A stretch of 64,000 nt of DNA from Alteribacillus persepolensis (GCF_900099605.1 NZ_FNDK01000008.1:1-64000), one strand, 5' to 3'; positions 35,225-44,332 are shown, numbered from the stretch's first letter. A program made the numbers and translations. Notes: a model not told the origin generated them from the sequence alone.

Positions 35225-36409
35225 ATGGTGAAAGAAGCGGTGATAGTGGCTGGAGCAAGAACCCCGGTCGGAAAAGCAAAGAAAGGAACGTTAAAAGACG
35301 TGAGACCTGATGACCTTAGTGCCTTAACGATAAAAGAGACGTTAAGGCGGGCCGGGAACTTAGATCCTGCAAGGGTAGAAGATGTGATAATCGGCTGTGC
35401 GATGCCAGAAGCGGAACAAGGAATGAATATGGCTCGTAACATTGCTGCTTTAGCAAATCTTCCGCATACGGTGCCGGCGGTAACGGTGAACCGGTATTGT
35501 GCATCGGGGCTGCAAACTATTGCATATGGAGCAGAACGAATTATGCTTGGCCAGGCCGGCACGATTGTTGCTGGAGGGGCAGAATCGATGAGCTTGATTC
35601 CGATGGGAGGGCACGTGATTGCACCCAACCCGACGCTTGTTGATGAAGCTCCTGAATATTATATGGGAATGGGATATACCGCAGAACAAGTGGCTAACGA
35701 ATTTGATGTAACAAGAAGAGACCAAGATGATTTTGCAGCAGAAAGCCACCGTCGTGCTGCACAAGCAGTCAAAGAAGGGAAATTTGAAGACGAAATTGTT
35801 CCGGTTGATGTAGAGATTCGAACTGTTAGAGAAGACAACAGCGTGCATGAGCAGCAGGTCGTTTTATCGGCGGATGAGGGGGTGCGCCCGGATACAACGG
35901 CAGAGACACTGCAGCAGCTGCCGCCTGCATTTCATCCAGAGGGATCTGTTACGGCGGGGAATTCTTCGCAAATGAGTGATGGTGCTGCTGCGGTGTTATT
36001 AATGGAAAAAGAACAGGCACTTGCTGAAGGTTTGACTCCCCTTGTTAAGTTTCGGTCATTTGCAGCAGCGGGTGTAAGACCGGAAGTGATGGGGATTGGG
36101 CCGGTAGAAGCAATTCCAAAAGCACTGAATGCAGCTGGTTTATCTCTTGCGGACATTGGGCTGTTTGAACTAAACGAAGCTTTTGCTTCGCAAGCACTTC
36201 AAGTGATTCGCGAATTAAAAATAGATCCCCAAAAGGTTAATGTGAACGGGGGTGCGATTGCATTAGGGCATCCGCTTGGTTGTACTGGGGCGAAATTGAC
36301 TGTTAGTTTGGTCAACGAGATGAAAAGACGAAACGAACAGTTTGGGATTGTAACGATGTGTATTGGAGGAGGCATGGGAGCAGCTGGTGTTTTTGAGCTG
36401 ATTGCCTAG
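35225..36409 (+). CDS. fadA: Acetyl-CoA C-acyltransferase (beta-oxidation thiolase)
   Basis: 394 aa, full-length thiolase with an intact catalytic set: nucleophilic Cys in NRYCASGLQTI, His in GGAIALGHPLGCTGA and the second Cys in TMCIGGGMG. Unlike the thiolase-like protein at 1339-2502 it is a true thiolase. It cleaves 3-oxoacyl-CoA to acetyl-CoA. GGGAGGGG precedes the ATG, 17 bases after fadN. Confidence 0.95.
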   Translation: MVKEAVIVAGARTPVGKAKKGTLKDVRPDDLSALTIKETLRRAGNLDPARVEDVIIGCAMPEAEQGMNMARNIAALANLPHTVPAVTVNRYCASGLQTIAYGAERIMLGQAGTIVAGGAESMSLIPMGGHVIAPNPTLVDEAPEYYMGMGYTAEQVANEFDVTRRDQDDFAAESHRRAAQAVKEGKFEDEIVPVDVEIRTVREDNSVHEQQVVLSADEGVRPDTTAETLQQLPPAFHPEGSVTAGNSSQMSDGAAAVLLMEKEQALAEGLTPLVKFRSFAAAGVRPEVMGIGPVEAIPKALNAAGLSLADIGLFELNEAFASQALQVIRELKIDPQKVNVNGGAIALGHPLGCTGAKLTVSLVNEMKRRNEQFGIVTMCIGGGMGAAGVFELIA

Positions 36410-36466
36410 GCGGCAATGAGTTATTGCGGCTTCTGCTCTGACCATAAAAAAATGGGAGGTTAAATC

Positions 36467-38251
36467 GTGAGCACACATAAAGAGGCAGCGTTTAAAGGTG
36501 GAGGCTTTTTAGTCGATGATGTCCAGCCAGAGCATGTCTTTACGCCTGAAGATTTTACCGAAGAGCACAAAATGATAGCAAAAACAACGCTGGATTTTGT
36601 TTTTCAGGATGTGGTGCCGGTGAAAGAAAATATTGAAAATCATCAATTTGATCTTTCACGCAAACTTTTGGAAAAAGCCGGGACGCTTGGGCTGTTAGGA
36701 GCGGATGTGCCAGAGAAGTATAATGGTCTTGGCTTGGATAAAATTAGTTCCACTATTATTACGGAATGTTTTTCTCCTGCCGGCGCCTTTTCATTAAGTT
36801 ATGGTGCTCATGTCGGAATAGGGTCATTGCCTATCGTTTTCTTTGGGAACGAAAAACAGCGAAACAAGTATCTGCCGGACTTGGCAGCTGGCAAAAAAAT
36901 TGCCGCATATGCACTAACAGAACCTAGTTCAGGGTCTGATGCACTCGGAGCAAAAACAACAGCTGCACTAAATGATGAAGGGACCCATTATGTTTTAAAT
37001 GGTGAAAAGCAGTGGATTACAAATTCTGCTTTTGCCGATATATTTATCGTCTATGCCAAAATTGACGGGGAGGCATTTTCTGCTTTTATTGTAGAACGAA
37101 CAATGAACGGTGTATCCACTGGTCCTGAAGAAAAGAAAATGGGGATCAAAGGCTCATCAACGAGAACATTGATATTAGAAGATGTCCATGTTCCAAAAGA
37201 AAATCTGTTAGGTGAAGCCGGCCGCGGCCACGTTATCGCCTTTAATATTTTGAATATTGGACGCTATAAATTGGGGGCTGGCTGTGTAGGCGGGGCAAAG
37301 CGTGCGATTGAACTGGCGTCAACGTATGCCAATCAGCGAAAACAGTTTCAAACACCCATTGGACAGTTTCGGGCCATACAAGAAAAGCTGGGAACGATGG
37401 CTGCTAAAACGTATGCGCTTGAAAGCATGATTTATCGGACAGGTGGATTGTTTGAGGAAAAGCTCGGCAATCTTTCTGCTGCAGAACAAAACGATGGCAA
37501 GCAAGCGGCTCAATCCATAGCGGAATTTGCGATTGAGTGCTCCTTAACGAAAGTATCCGGCTCGGAGACGTTGGATTTTGTGGTGGATGAAGCGGTACAA
37601 ATACACGGTGGATACGGCTTTATGTCCGAATATGAAATAGAAACAATGTATAGAGACTCGCGTATTAACCGTATTTTTGAAGGAACAAATGAAATCAATC
37701 GTTTGTTAGTTCCAGGAACGATTATGCGAAAAGCGATGAAAGGGGAACTGCCGCTGTTAGAGAAAGCGGGTAAACTGCAAGAGGAGTTAGTGGCATTCAT
37801 GCCAGAAGAACCAGGTGAAGGGCCGCTTGAAAAAGAAAAATATTTACTTAAAAACGCAAAAAAAATATTTTTCTTCGTTGCCGGCCATGCTGCTCAAAAG
37901 TACGGCCAGTCACTGGAAAATGAACAAGAACTATTACTCAAAGCAGCTGATATTGTTAGTGACATTTACTCCATGGAGTCAGTCATCTTGCGGACGGAAA
38001 AGGCGGCAGGGAAAAACGGTACAGAGAAAGAAACAGTCAAACATTGGCTGACAAACGTATATTGCCAGGAAGCGATTAACCGAATCGAAGCAAATGCCAA
38101 AGAAGCACTCGTTCATATGGAATCGGGGGATACGCAGCGAATGATGCTTTCTATGTTAAGAAAACTGCTTCGTCATACCCCAACAAATATTGTTGCCATA
38201 AAACGCAAAATAGCAGAACACATTTTAAGACAAGAACGATACAGTGTCTAG
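36467..38251 (+). CDS. fadE: Acyl-CoA dehydrogenase (long-chain type)
   Basis: 594 aa, flavoprotein. The acyl-CoA dehydrogenase core is followed by an extra C-terminal helical domain like VLCAD/ACAD9, matching B. subtilis YusJ. Motifs: TEPSSGSDALG (FAD/substrate), QWITNSAFADIF, and GGYGFMSEYEIE with FEGTNEIN near the flavin. First oxidative step of fatty-acid degradation. The start is GTG with GGGAGG 8 nt upstream. Confidence 0.93.
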   Translation: MSTHKEAAFKGGGFLVDDVQPEHVFTPEDFTEEHKMIAKTTLDFVFQDVVPVKENIENHQFDLSRKLLEKAGTLGLLGADVPEKYNGLGLDKISSTIITECFSPAGAFSLSYGAHVGIGSLPIVFFGNEKQRNKYLPDLAAGKKIAAYALTEPSSGSDALGAKTTAALNDEGTHYVLNGEKQWITNSAFADIFIVYAKIDGEAFSAFIVERTMNGVSTGPEEKKMGIKGSSTRTLILEDVHVPKENLLGEAGRGHVIAFNILNIGRYKLGAGCVGGAKRAIELASTYANQRKQFQTPIGQFRAIQEKLGTMAAKTYALESMIYRTGGLFEEKLGNLSAAEQNDGKQAAQSIAEFAIECSLTKVSGSETLDFVVDEAVQIHGGYGFMSEYEIETMYRDSRINRIFEGTNEINRLLVPGTIMRKAMKGELPLLEKAGKLQEELVAFMPEEPGEGPLEKEKYLLKNAKKIFFFVAGHAAQKYGQSLENEQELLLKAADIVSDIYSMESVILRTEKAAGKNGTEKETVKHWLTNVYCQEAINRIEANAKEALVHMESGDTQRMMLSMLRKLLRHTPTNIVAIKRKIAEHILRQERYSV

Positions 38252-38871
38252 AAAAGGTGAGTCTGGGTCAAATCTAAAACAGGTTACTACAAAGACGAAC
38301 AATAAGATATGAACGTATAGACAAAGCGTCGTCAACATACGGAGACTCCTTGCGGGACGTAGCCGCATCGTGCGGCCGGTGCCGGCACTGGTACGTCCTG
38401 TGCGTTGAAGCACGAGCCAAAGATCTACTTGGTCATGGGTTTTTCTTTACCGAGTCAGCTGAGGCCGTATCCGCGGTAAACGAAGTATGTTGAAGGAGCA
38501 ATAATAGAGGTTACCAGGATAAACAAATAATCCGGACCGATTTTAATAAATCGTTCGGATTATTCTGCTGTTTCTATCCTTTTGTCCAAGCCTCGATTAC
38601 ACTGGCAGGAGCGTGCAAAATGCTGACTGGCCTATAGTGCGAGCGCCTGCTCAATCGAGATTCTTTCGATACGTCTATGCAAAGCCAGGGTCAGCTTTTA
38701 CGAAGGGAAATTTGGGAAGTGGAAATTGCATTTACACAAATATTCGATAGAAATGCCATCACAAAAAACAACAACGTCCTGTTAAACATAAAAAGTATAA
38801 TTCGCTCGAGATTTATCAAATTATTGGTTATAATATGAAGGAAATGCCAGACGAAAGGAGAAAGAATTGGT
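38252..38871. repeat. Intergenic region with degenerate dispersed repeat, copy B
   Basis: 620 bases without a gene. GGAGACTCC at 38341-38349 opens a GC-rich, structured stretch (GGACGTA...TACGTCC). GAAGTATGTTGAAGGAGC starting at 38482 and ATAAACAAATAATCC at 38519-38533 repeat the right part of copy A (15326-15377) and are followed by a hairpin at 38526-38564, the same order as in copy A. The last 250 bases show no structure except an AT-rich segment before yusI. Confidence 0.5.
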
Positions 38872-39231
38872 ATGGCGCTCACGTATTATGGGTATGCGCG
38901 CTGTGGAACATGCCGTAAAGCAAAACGTTGGCTTGATGAGCATGGTATCCCTTATAATGAACACGACATTGTGCAAAACCCTCCATCGCGAGAAGTAATA
39001 GAGCAGTTGTACAAAAGCAGCGGTCTGCCTTTAAAGAAGTTTTTTAACACGAGCGGAAAAAAATATCGTGAACTTGGAATGAAAGAGAAAGTAAAGACGG
39101 CAGATGAGTCTGAACTGATGGACTGGCTTGCTTCTGATGGAATGCTCCTCAAGCGCCCAATCGTAACGGACGGAGAAAAAGTTACAGTCGGGTTTAAGGA
39201 AGATCAATTTGAGGAAGTATGGAAGAAGTAA
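38872..39231 (+). CDS. yusI: ArsC/Spx-family protein YusI
   Basis: 119 aa, thioredoxin-fold ArsC/Spx family. The redox motif CGTC (Cys11, Cys14) sits after the first strand; QNPPSREVIEQL and FNTSGKKYRELGMKEK are typical of the YusI/Spx group, and KRPIVTDGEKVTVGF closes the fold. It lacks Spx-specific residues needed for RNA polymerase binding as far as visible, so it may be a reductase-like protein. AAAGGAG lies 11 nt before the start. Neighbour of gcvH as in B. subtilis. Confidence 0.88.
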   Translation: MALTYYGYARCGTCRKAKRWLDEHGIPYNEHDIVQNPPSREVIEQLYKSSGLPLKKFFNTSGKKYRELGMKEKVKTADESELMDWLASDGMLLKRPIVTDGEKVTVGFKEDQFEEVWKK

Positions 39232-39291
39232 ATGTGTTAGTTTTGGTGATTGAGGTATTTTATTTAATTTTATAATGGGAGGTAGAATAAC

Positions 39292-39675
39292 ATGAATTTA
39301 CCTAAAGAATTTAAGTACTCCGAAGAACACGAATGGGTGAAAGAAGAAGGAGATAAAGTACGAATAGGTATTACCGACTTTGCCCAATCTGAACTTGGTG
39401 ACATCGTCTTTGTCGAGCTTCCAGAAGAAGGAGACGAAGTAGAGGCAGACGAGCCGTTTGGAAGCGTTGAATCAGTAAAAACGGTTTCTGAGCTGTATGC
39501 TCCTGTAACTGGTAAAGTTGTAGAAGTAAATGAAGAATTGGACGATTCCCCTGAGTTTGTTAATGAATCTCCATATGAAAAAGCATGGATGATTGTTGTT
39601 GAACCTTCTAACAAAGAAGAAATGGATGAATTGATGACAGCAGAAGAGTACGAGGAAATGGTTAGTGAAGACTAA
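39292..39675 (+). CDS. gcvH: Glycine cleavage system protein H
   Basis: 127 aa. The lipoyl-lysine is Lys63 in ESVKTVSE. It shuttles the methylamine group in glycine cleavage and, in Bacilli, is also the relay for lipoyl transfer to E2 subunits by LipL, so it works with lipA at 58966-59877. GGGAGG precedes the ATG; an intrinsic terminator follows. Confidence 0.96.
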   Translation: MNLPKEFKYSEEHEWVKEEGDKVRIGITDFAQSELGDIVFVELPEEGDEVEADEPFGSVESVKTVSELYAPVTGKVVEVNEELDDSPEFVNESPYEKAWMIVVEPSNKEEMDELMTAEEYEEMVSED

Positions 39676-39687
39676 ATGCTACATAAA

Positions 39688-39715
39688 GAGCCCGCACAGA
39701 GCGGGTTCTTTTTTT
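39688..39715 (+). terminator. Terminator of gcvH
   Basis: GAGCCCGC-ACAGA-GCGGGTTC (39688-39708) followed by TTTTTTT. Confidence 0.88.
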
Positions 39716-39973
39716 ATGATTTGGCTCTGTTAAAAGTGAGTGGCAGCCTTTCAACACGTGAATGTTTAACGGCTGTTTGTGTGCCCGGCAGACAGGCAGT
39801 CAAACTCGCGGGTGAAAAACGAGCTCTTGCTTTCATGAAATGAGCTTCAAAAAGCAAAGTCTGTATTTATGGCAAGTGTCCATTGGCAGAGCCGCTGCAA
39901 AAACAAAACAGAATGCAGAAGAAAAAGCGCAAAACAGGGAAGAAGGAGCAGGTGCTGTTTCGGAAGCTGTTCG

Positions 39974-40002
39974 TTGACAACACTTTGCGCTCGTGCTAGT
40001 AT
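39974..40002 (+). promoter_or_regulatory. Sigma-A promoter of the met transporter leader
   Basis: TTGACA (39974-39979) and TAGTAT (39997-40002) at 17-nt spacing, about 30 bases before the SAM riboswitch. The 258 bases between the gcvH terminator and this promoter hold no gene. Confidence 0.8.
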
Positions 40003-40033
40003 GACTTTTGTTAACAAAGTGAAAATAAGCAAA

Positions 40034-40147
40034 CTCTTATCATGAGAGGTGGAGGGACTGGCCCGTTGAAACCCAGCAACCGCCCGCAATATAAGCGGGA
40101 AAAGGTGCTAAATCCTGCGAAGTGGACACACTTTGAAAGATGAGAGA
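40034..40147 (+). ncRNA. SAM-I (S-box) riboswitch aptamer
   Basis: CTCTTATCATGAGAGGTGGAGGGA, GGCCCGTTGAAACCCAGCAACC, AAAAGGTGCTAAATCC and GATGAGAG are the conserved blocks of the S-box, in order and with normal spacing. The P1 strands are CTCTTATC and GATGAGAG. High S-adenosylmethionine should favour the downstream terminator and switch off metN-metP-metQ. Confidence 0.95.
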
Positions 40148-40162
40148 AAGGGATAGCGGTAC

Positions 40163-40193
40163 GCCTTTCTGTTCATCAGCAGAAGGGCTTTTT
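40163..40193 (+). terminator. Expression-platform terminator of the SAM riboswitch
   Basis: GCCTTTCTG (40163-40171) pairs with CAGAAGGGC (40180-40188), then TTTTT. The following 200 bases to metN hold no other gene. Confidence 0.88.
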
Positions 40194-40399
40194 GTTTGGC
40201 GTATAAACAACAGCATTTACCAAGTGCATGGTGGTTGACGATGGCGGGAAGGACCTGTAAAGTTTTATAAGTATAATAAAGTCAAACTGGTGCACAATCG
40301 CCTTTACACTGCCAAAACGTGGAAAGTCGAATGTTTTTACAGGTAGTTATATTGAGTTTTCTGATAAGTTTCATCAGGATTAATGGAGCGTGGAAGAAA

Positions 40400-41425
40400 A
40401 TGATACGTTTACAGCAGTTATCAAAAGTGTTTCAAGCAAGAAGTGACAGCATTAGGGCCGTTGATAACGTTGATCTGTCAATTAATACAGGAGAAATTTT
40501 TGGTGTTATTGGTTACAGTGGTGCCGGAAAAAGTACGTTAATCCGTATGCTGAATATGTTAGAGCGGCCAAGTGCTGGTAATGTTACCGTAGCTGATTGG
40601 AATATGGCTGATCTTTCTGGACGGAGATTAAGAGAAGCCAGACAAGAAATAAGTATGATTTTCCAGCATTTTAACTTGCTTTGGTCGCGAACGGTCAAAG
40701 AAAACATTGCTTTTCCACTTGAAATAGCAGGTGTTTCTAAACAAAAAAGAGCCGAACGCGTCGAGGAATTGACTGAGTTAGTGGGATTGAGCGGCCGCGG
40801 AGATGCTTACCCATCACAGCTTAGCGGGGGACAGAAGCAGCGGGTTGGAATTGCCCGGGCGTTAGCTAATAACCCGAAAGTCTTACTTTGTGATGAAGCA
40901 ACGTCTGCGCTTGATCCAAAAACGACGGATTCTATTCTTGATTTGTTAACCGATATTAATAAGAAGCTGGGTTTAACGATTGTGCTTATCACACATGAAA
41001 TGCACGTTATTCGGAAAATTTGTCATCGAGTTGCCGTGATGGATGGAGGAAAAGTTGTCGAGCAAGGGCTGGTTATTGATGTATTTCGAAATCCTGAGCA
41101 AGATATGACAAAAGAATTCGTGAAACAAGTAACAGAGCCCGAAGAAACATTGGATGCTTTAAAAGATATTCTCAAGTCAAGTGAAAACGGGCTTGTCGTC
41201 AAGCTGATGTTCCTTGGGGAAGATGCGGAACAGCCCGTGATGACGGATTTAATTAGAACATGTGGTGTAGCGGTGAATATTTTACAAGGCAAAGTGTCAA
41301 AAACGCGTGATGGGAGTTACGGCACATTGTTTGTTCAGCTCCAAGGCAATAAAGAGGAGTTAGATAAAGCATGGCAGTATCTGCAAGAACATCGCGTGGA
41401 AGCGGAGGTGTTAAATGATGTTTAA
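40400..41425 (+). CDS. metN: Methionine ABC transporter ATPase
   Basis: 341 aa from the ATG at 40400, the family length; the longer frame from 40319 adds 27 unrelated residues. Walker A GYSGAGKST, Q-loop IFQHFNLL, signature LSGGQKQR and Walker B are intact, with the C-terminal NIL (ACT-like) domain that senses methionine (about residues 265-341). Drives D/L-methionine import. Preceded by the SAM riboswitch and overlapping metP by 11 nt. Confidence 0.95.
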   Translation: MIRLQQLSKVFQARSDSIRAVDNVDLSINTGEIFGVIGYSGAGKSTLIRMLNMLERPSAGNVTVADWNMADLSGRRLREARQEISMIFQHFNLLWSRTVKENIAFPLEIAGVSKQKRAERVEELTELVGLSGRGDAYPSQLSGGQKQRVGIARALANNPKVLLCDEATSALDPKTTDSILDLLTDINKKLGLTIVLITHEMHVIRKICHRVAVMDGGKVVEQGLVIDVFRNPEQDMTKEFVKQVTEPEETLDALKDILKSSENGLVVKLMFLGEDAEQPVMTDLIRTCGVAVNILQGKVSKTRDGSYGTLFVQLQGNKEELDKAWQYLQEHRVEAEVLNDV

Positions 41426-42098
41426 TAACCTCCTGGAAACATGGCTGCCTAATGTAAAGTGGGACACCTTGTGGGAAGCAACAATGGAAACTCTTTATAT
41501 GAGTGTGTTAGCTGTAGCAGCGACATTTGTTCTTGGTATATTTTTGGGGCTGACGCTTTATCTTACTGATAAAGGCAACTTGTGGCAGAATAAAGTGATT
41601 CATGCTATTACTGCAGCATTAGTAAATGTATTCCGCTCTATTCCATTTATCATATTAATTATCCTGCTTATTCCATTTACAACCTTTCTCGTTGGAACGA
41701 TGCTGGGACCAAGTGCGGCACTTCCAGCCTTAGTAATTGGAGCAGCGCCTTTTTATGCGCGCATGGTGGAAATCGGTTTGCGCGAAGTGGATAAAGGAGT
41801 CATTGAAGCGGCTCAGTCGATGGGAGCGAATCAATGGCATATTATTTTCAAAGTGCTGCTGCCAGAATCAATGCCTGCCTTGATTTCTGGTATTACCGTT
41901 ACATCGATTGCATTAGTTAGTTATACAGCTATGGCTGGTGTGATTGGAGCAGGAGGTCTTGGTGATTTAGCATTTAGAGAAGGGTTTCAGCGCACAAACC
42001 CAGATGTTACATTTGTGGCTACCATCGCCATCTTAATTATTGTATTTATTTTGCAGTGGATTGGCGACTGGATCACTAATAAATTAGATAAACGATAA
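41415..42098 (+). CDS. metP: Methionine ABC transporter permease
   Basis: 227 aa, about 5 membrane segments, with the ABC-2 contacting loop EAAQSMGANQWHIIFKVLLPES. GGAGGTG is nearest to ATG 41415, with a second ATG 3 nt on. Forms the channel dimer of the MetNPQ importer. Fully standard. Confidence 0.94.
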   Translation: MMFNNLLETWLPNVKWDTLWEATMETLYMSVLAVAATFVLGIFLGLTLYLTDKGNLWQNKVIHAITAALVNVFRSIPFIILIILLIPFTTFLVGTMLGPSAALPALVIGAAPFYARMVEIGLREVDKGVIEAAQSMGANQWHIIFKVLLPESMPALISGITVTSIALVSYTAMAGVIGAGGLGDLAFREGFQRTNPDVTFVATIAILIIVFILQWIGDWITNKLDKR

Positions 42099-42113
42099 AG
42101 GGAGGAAGTACAC

Positions 42114-43055
42114 ATGAAGCATTGGCTGAAAGGTTTATTTGTTTTTGGCTTTGTCTTTTTGCTGGCTGCTTGTGGCCAAGGAGACTCTGAAGAACAAGAA
42201 AGCAGCGGTAACACAGAGAGTGGCGGAGATGCTGGTGAACAAGAAAATTCCACACTCGTAGTTGGGGCAACTAACGTACCACACGCTGAAATTTTAGAAT
42301 TTGCATCAGACAAGCTGGCAGAAGAAGGTGTAGATCTTGAGATTGAGACATTTAATGATTACATCGTTCCAAATCAGGCTTTAGAAGAAGAAGAGATTGA
42401 CGCAAACTATTTTCAGCACATTCCGTACTTTGAAACACAAAAAGCAGAACAGGGATATGATTTTGTAAACGCTGGCGGTGTTCATATCGAACCAATCGGT
42501 GTATACTCCCAAGATTATGACAGCCTGGATGAGCTCCCTGAAGGTGCAGAAATCATTATGAGCAGTTCCGTTGCCGATCACGGCCGTATTTTAATGATGC
42601 TTGAAGAAGAAGGACTGCTTACATTAGAAGAAGGTGCTGAAATTTCGGCTACAGTGGACGATATTGCAGAAAATCCGAAAAATCTTCAATTCCGTGATGA
42701 TGTCGAAGCCGCGACATTACCACAAGCATACAGAAACGGAGAAGGAGACGCCGTTTTTATCAACTCGAACTACGCGTTAGATGCTGAGCTTAGTCCGCGT
42801 GAAGATGCAATTGCTATTGAAGATGAAGAAGAAAATCCATATGTGAATATTATTGCTGTAAGAAATGGAGACGAAGATAAAGAAGAAATTCAAACATTGC
42901 TTGAAGTACTCCGTTCTGACGAGGTAACTTCATTTATTGAAGAAGAGTATGACGGAGCAGTTGTTCCGGCAACGGGAGAAGGAGCAGAAGTATCGGAAGA
43001 AGAAATAAATGCAGGCACTGATGAAGAGGACAATGAAGATAATGAGGACGAATAA
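42114..43055 (+). CDS. metQ: Methionine-binding lipoprotein
   Basis: 313 aa, NlpA family. Lipobox LAAC with Cys20, then a short acidic/Ser/Gly linker, and the core VVGATNVPHAEILEF...DYIVPNQALEEEEIDANYFQH. A C-terminal extension of about 20 mostly acidic residues (EEDNEDNEDE end) exceeds the usual family length and may reflect salt adaptation. GGGAGG precedes the ATG. Delivers methionine to MetP. Confidence 0.94.
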   Translation: MKHWLKGLFVFGFVFLLAACGQGDSEEQESSGNTESGGDAGEQENSTLVVGATNVPHAEILEFASDKLAEEGVDLEIETFNDYIVPNQALEEEEIDANYFQHIPYFETQKAEQGYDFVNAGGVHIEPIGVYSQDYDSLDELPEGAEIIMSSSVADHGRILMMLEEEGLLTLEEGAEISATVDDIAENPKNLQFRDDVEAATLPQAYRNGEGDAVFINSNYALDAELSPREDAIAIEDEEENPYVNIIAVRNGDEDKEEIQTLLEVLRSDEVTSFIEEEYDGAVVPATGEGAEVSEEEINAGTDEEDNEDNEDE

Positions 43056-43057
43056 TC

Positions 43058-43088
43058 AAAAACCTGGAGCTGTTAGCTTCGGGTTTTT
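43058..43088 (+). terminator. Terminator of metNPQ
   Basis: AAAACC/GGTTTT outer arms with GAGC/GCTT inner pairs and a TTTTTG tract, just after metQ. Confidence 0.65.
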
Positions 43089-43174
43089 GTTTCGTTTCAC
43101 ACGTGCGTACAAATTGATTTTGAATGACAATTGATTTCTGCTGCATACTAAACATATAAAAAGGAGGGAGACAG

Positions 43175-43561
43175 ATGGCACAACAAGAACAAAACAATCA
43201 ACAATCATCGATGATTCAACAAGCACTCTTAGAATATAAAGAAGGTTTAGGCCATTTTACAGAAAAAATACCTAACATTGCGAGAAAATATAATGCATTT
43301 ACAGAAGCATGTTTTGCAAAAGGGGCTGTTTCTCAAAAAGAGAAGCAAATGATTGCACTTGGAGTAAGTGTGTTTTCACAAGATGAATACTGTATTATTT
43401 ATCACACAAAAGGGTGTTTGGATCAAGGTTGTACAGAGAAAGAAATCTTAGAAATTATAGGTGTCACGGCAGCTTTTGGCGGGGGAGCGGCAATGAGCCA
43501 GGCCGTGACACTCGTACAAGAAGCCATACAGGAGTTTCAAGGTTCAAAGCAGGCACATTAA
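43175..43561 (+). CDS. yurZ: Carboxymuconolactone decarboxylase/AhpD-like protein YurZ
   Basis: 128 aa, AhpD fold. The segment FAKGAVSQKEKQMIALGVSVFSQDEYCIIYHTKGCL matches the CMD signature, with Cys followed three residues later by His in place of the CxxC of peroxidase-type AhpD, so simple disulfide chemistry is not assured. Neighbour of suf and met genes as yurZ is in B. subtilis. AAAGGAGGG precedes the ATG. Confidence 0.87.
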   Translation: MAQQEQNNQQSSMIQQALLEYKEGLGHFTEKIPNIARKYNAFTEACFAKGAVSQKEKQMIALGVSVFSQDEYCIIYHTKGCLDQGCTEKEILEIIGVTAAFGGGAAMSQAVTLVQEAIQEFQGSKQAH

Positions 43562-43772
43562 ACAGAGTGGAGTAATTGCAAGAATTTCAAAGCAATTATA
43601 TAAATGAAATAATTCATTCACAGCCATCCTTTCTCAATGTTAATTGTCAGAAAATATAACAACAAATCCTTTTTGTTATTAGAAAACTTCCTTGCTATAG
43701 TGATAACTGTGTTATATTCACAGAAAGGATGGATTTGTTATCCACACATTGAACACCGCTCATACGAGCGAA

Positions 43773-43919
43773 ATGGAAAAAGCGATGTATCAATCTCATG
43801 GCTTTGGTTATGCGGAGTACAACCGCAGCTTGAAAAAAAGAATGGAAGTAGAGAAATCGCGTGAAGCTGAATACAAAGAGAGTTGTCAACTGGCGACAGA
43901 ACTTCAAAATCGTTCATAA
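43773..43919 (+). CDS. Small hypothetical protein before a strong terminator
   Basis: 48 aa from ATG 43773: MEKAMYQSHGFGYAEYNRSLKKRM then a charged helix ending LATELQNRS. An in-frame TTG at 43749 is an alternative start; AAAGGATGG at 43724-43732 is far from either, so the start is uncertain. A weak sigma-A-like pair (TTGCTA 43692, TATATT 43713) lies before and a strong terminator directly after, which argues for a real monocistronic gene. Family unknown. Confidence 0.5.
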   Translation: MEKAMYQSHGFGYAEYNRSLKKRMEVEKSREAEYKESCQLATELQNRS

Positions 43920-43932
43920 ATACAAAGAAAAA

Positions 43933-43962
43933 GAAAGCCTGTTAACAGGCTTTCTTTTTCTT
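43933..43962 (+). terminator. Strong terminator after the small gene
   Basis: GAAAGCCTGTTAACAGGCTTTC (43933-43954), a near-perfect palindrome, followed by TTTTCTTTTAT. Confidence 0.85.
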
Positions 43963-44070
43963 TTATCGTAAAACAGGAAAGGGTAGAACGATGTTTTCTG
44001 GAGTTTCTTCGTCTTAGAAGAACTTTCTTTTTCTGGAACGCTTGCGCTTTTCTTGTCCATTGACTTCTGC

Positions 44071-44143
44071 TATAATAGCACAAGTACATGAATACGGGGG
44101 GCTGTGAACTTAAGGTGTTTTCTTAAGCCAGTCCCCCGTTTTT
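44071..44143 (+). ncRNA. Candidate short RNA: extended -10 promoter followed at once by a terminator
   Basis: TGCTATAAT (TATAAT at 44071-44076) is an extended -10 box, so transcripts could start near 44083. A long hairpin follows at 44094-44139: ACGGGGGGCTG pairs with CAGTCCCCCGT, and CTTAAG (44109-44114) with CTTAAG (44122-44127), ending in TTTTT (44139-44143). The upstream gene already has its own terminator and sufC has its own promoter, so the unit looks independent. Product about 60 nt; function unknown. Confidence 0.5.
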
Positions 44144-44228
44144 CATATGTATATTGGCAATTCGTTTGTTATTTTGAAGAAATTAGGGGAAAATAGAGGA
44201 TATGCATTTTAAAGGGAGACGTGCTTTC

Positions 44229-44257
44229 TTGAACTTTAATTGGATTTGTTTTAAGAT
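44229..44257 (+). promoter_or_regulatory. Sigma-A promoter of the suf operon
   Basis: TTGAAC (44229-44234) and TAAGAT (44252-44257) with 17-nt spacing, 75 bases before sufC. Confidence 0.65.
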
Positions 44258-44332
44258 AATAATGAGAATAGATTGAGAATCAAGAGGATTTATAAAGAAT
44301 CCCTTAATACTAGATATGGAGGTATACACAAC

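Noticed and set aside
39847-40089. 80-codon minus-strand frame
   Set aside because: Overlaps the consensus promoter and the SAM riboswitch on the other strand; no site or motif.
43637-43907. Two longer frames (75 codons plus, 70 codons minus) around 43.7 kb
   Set aside because: Both conflict with the better supported 48-aa gene and terminator and lack ribosome binding sites.
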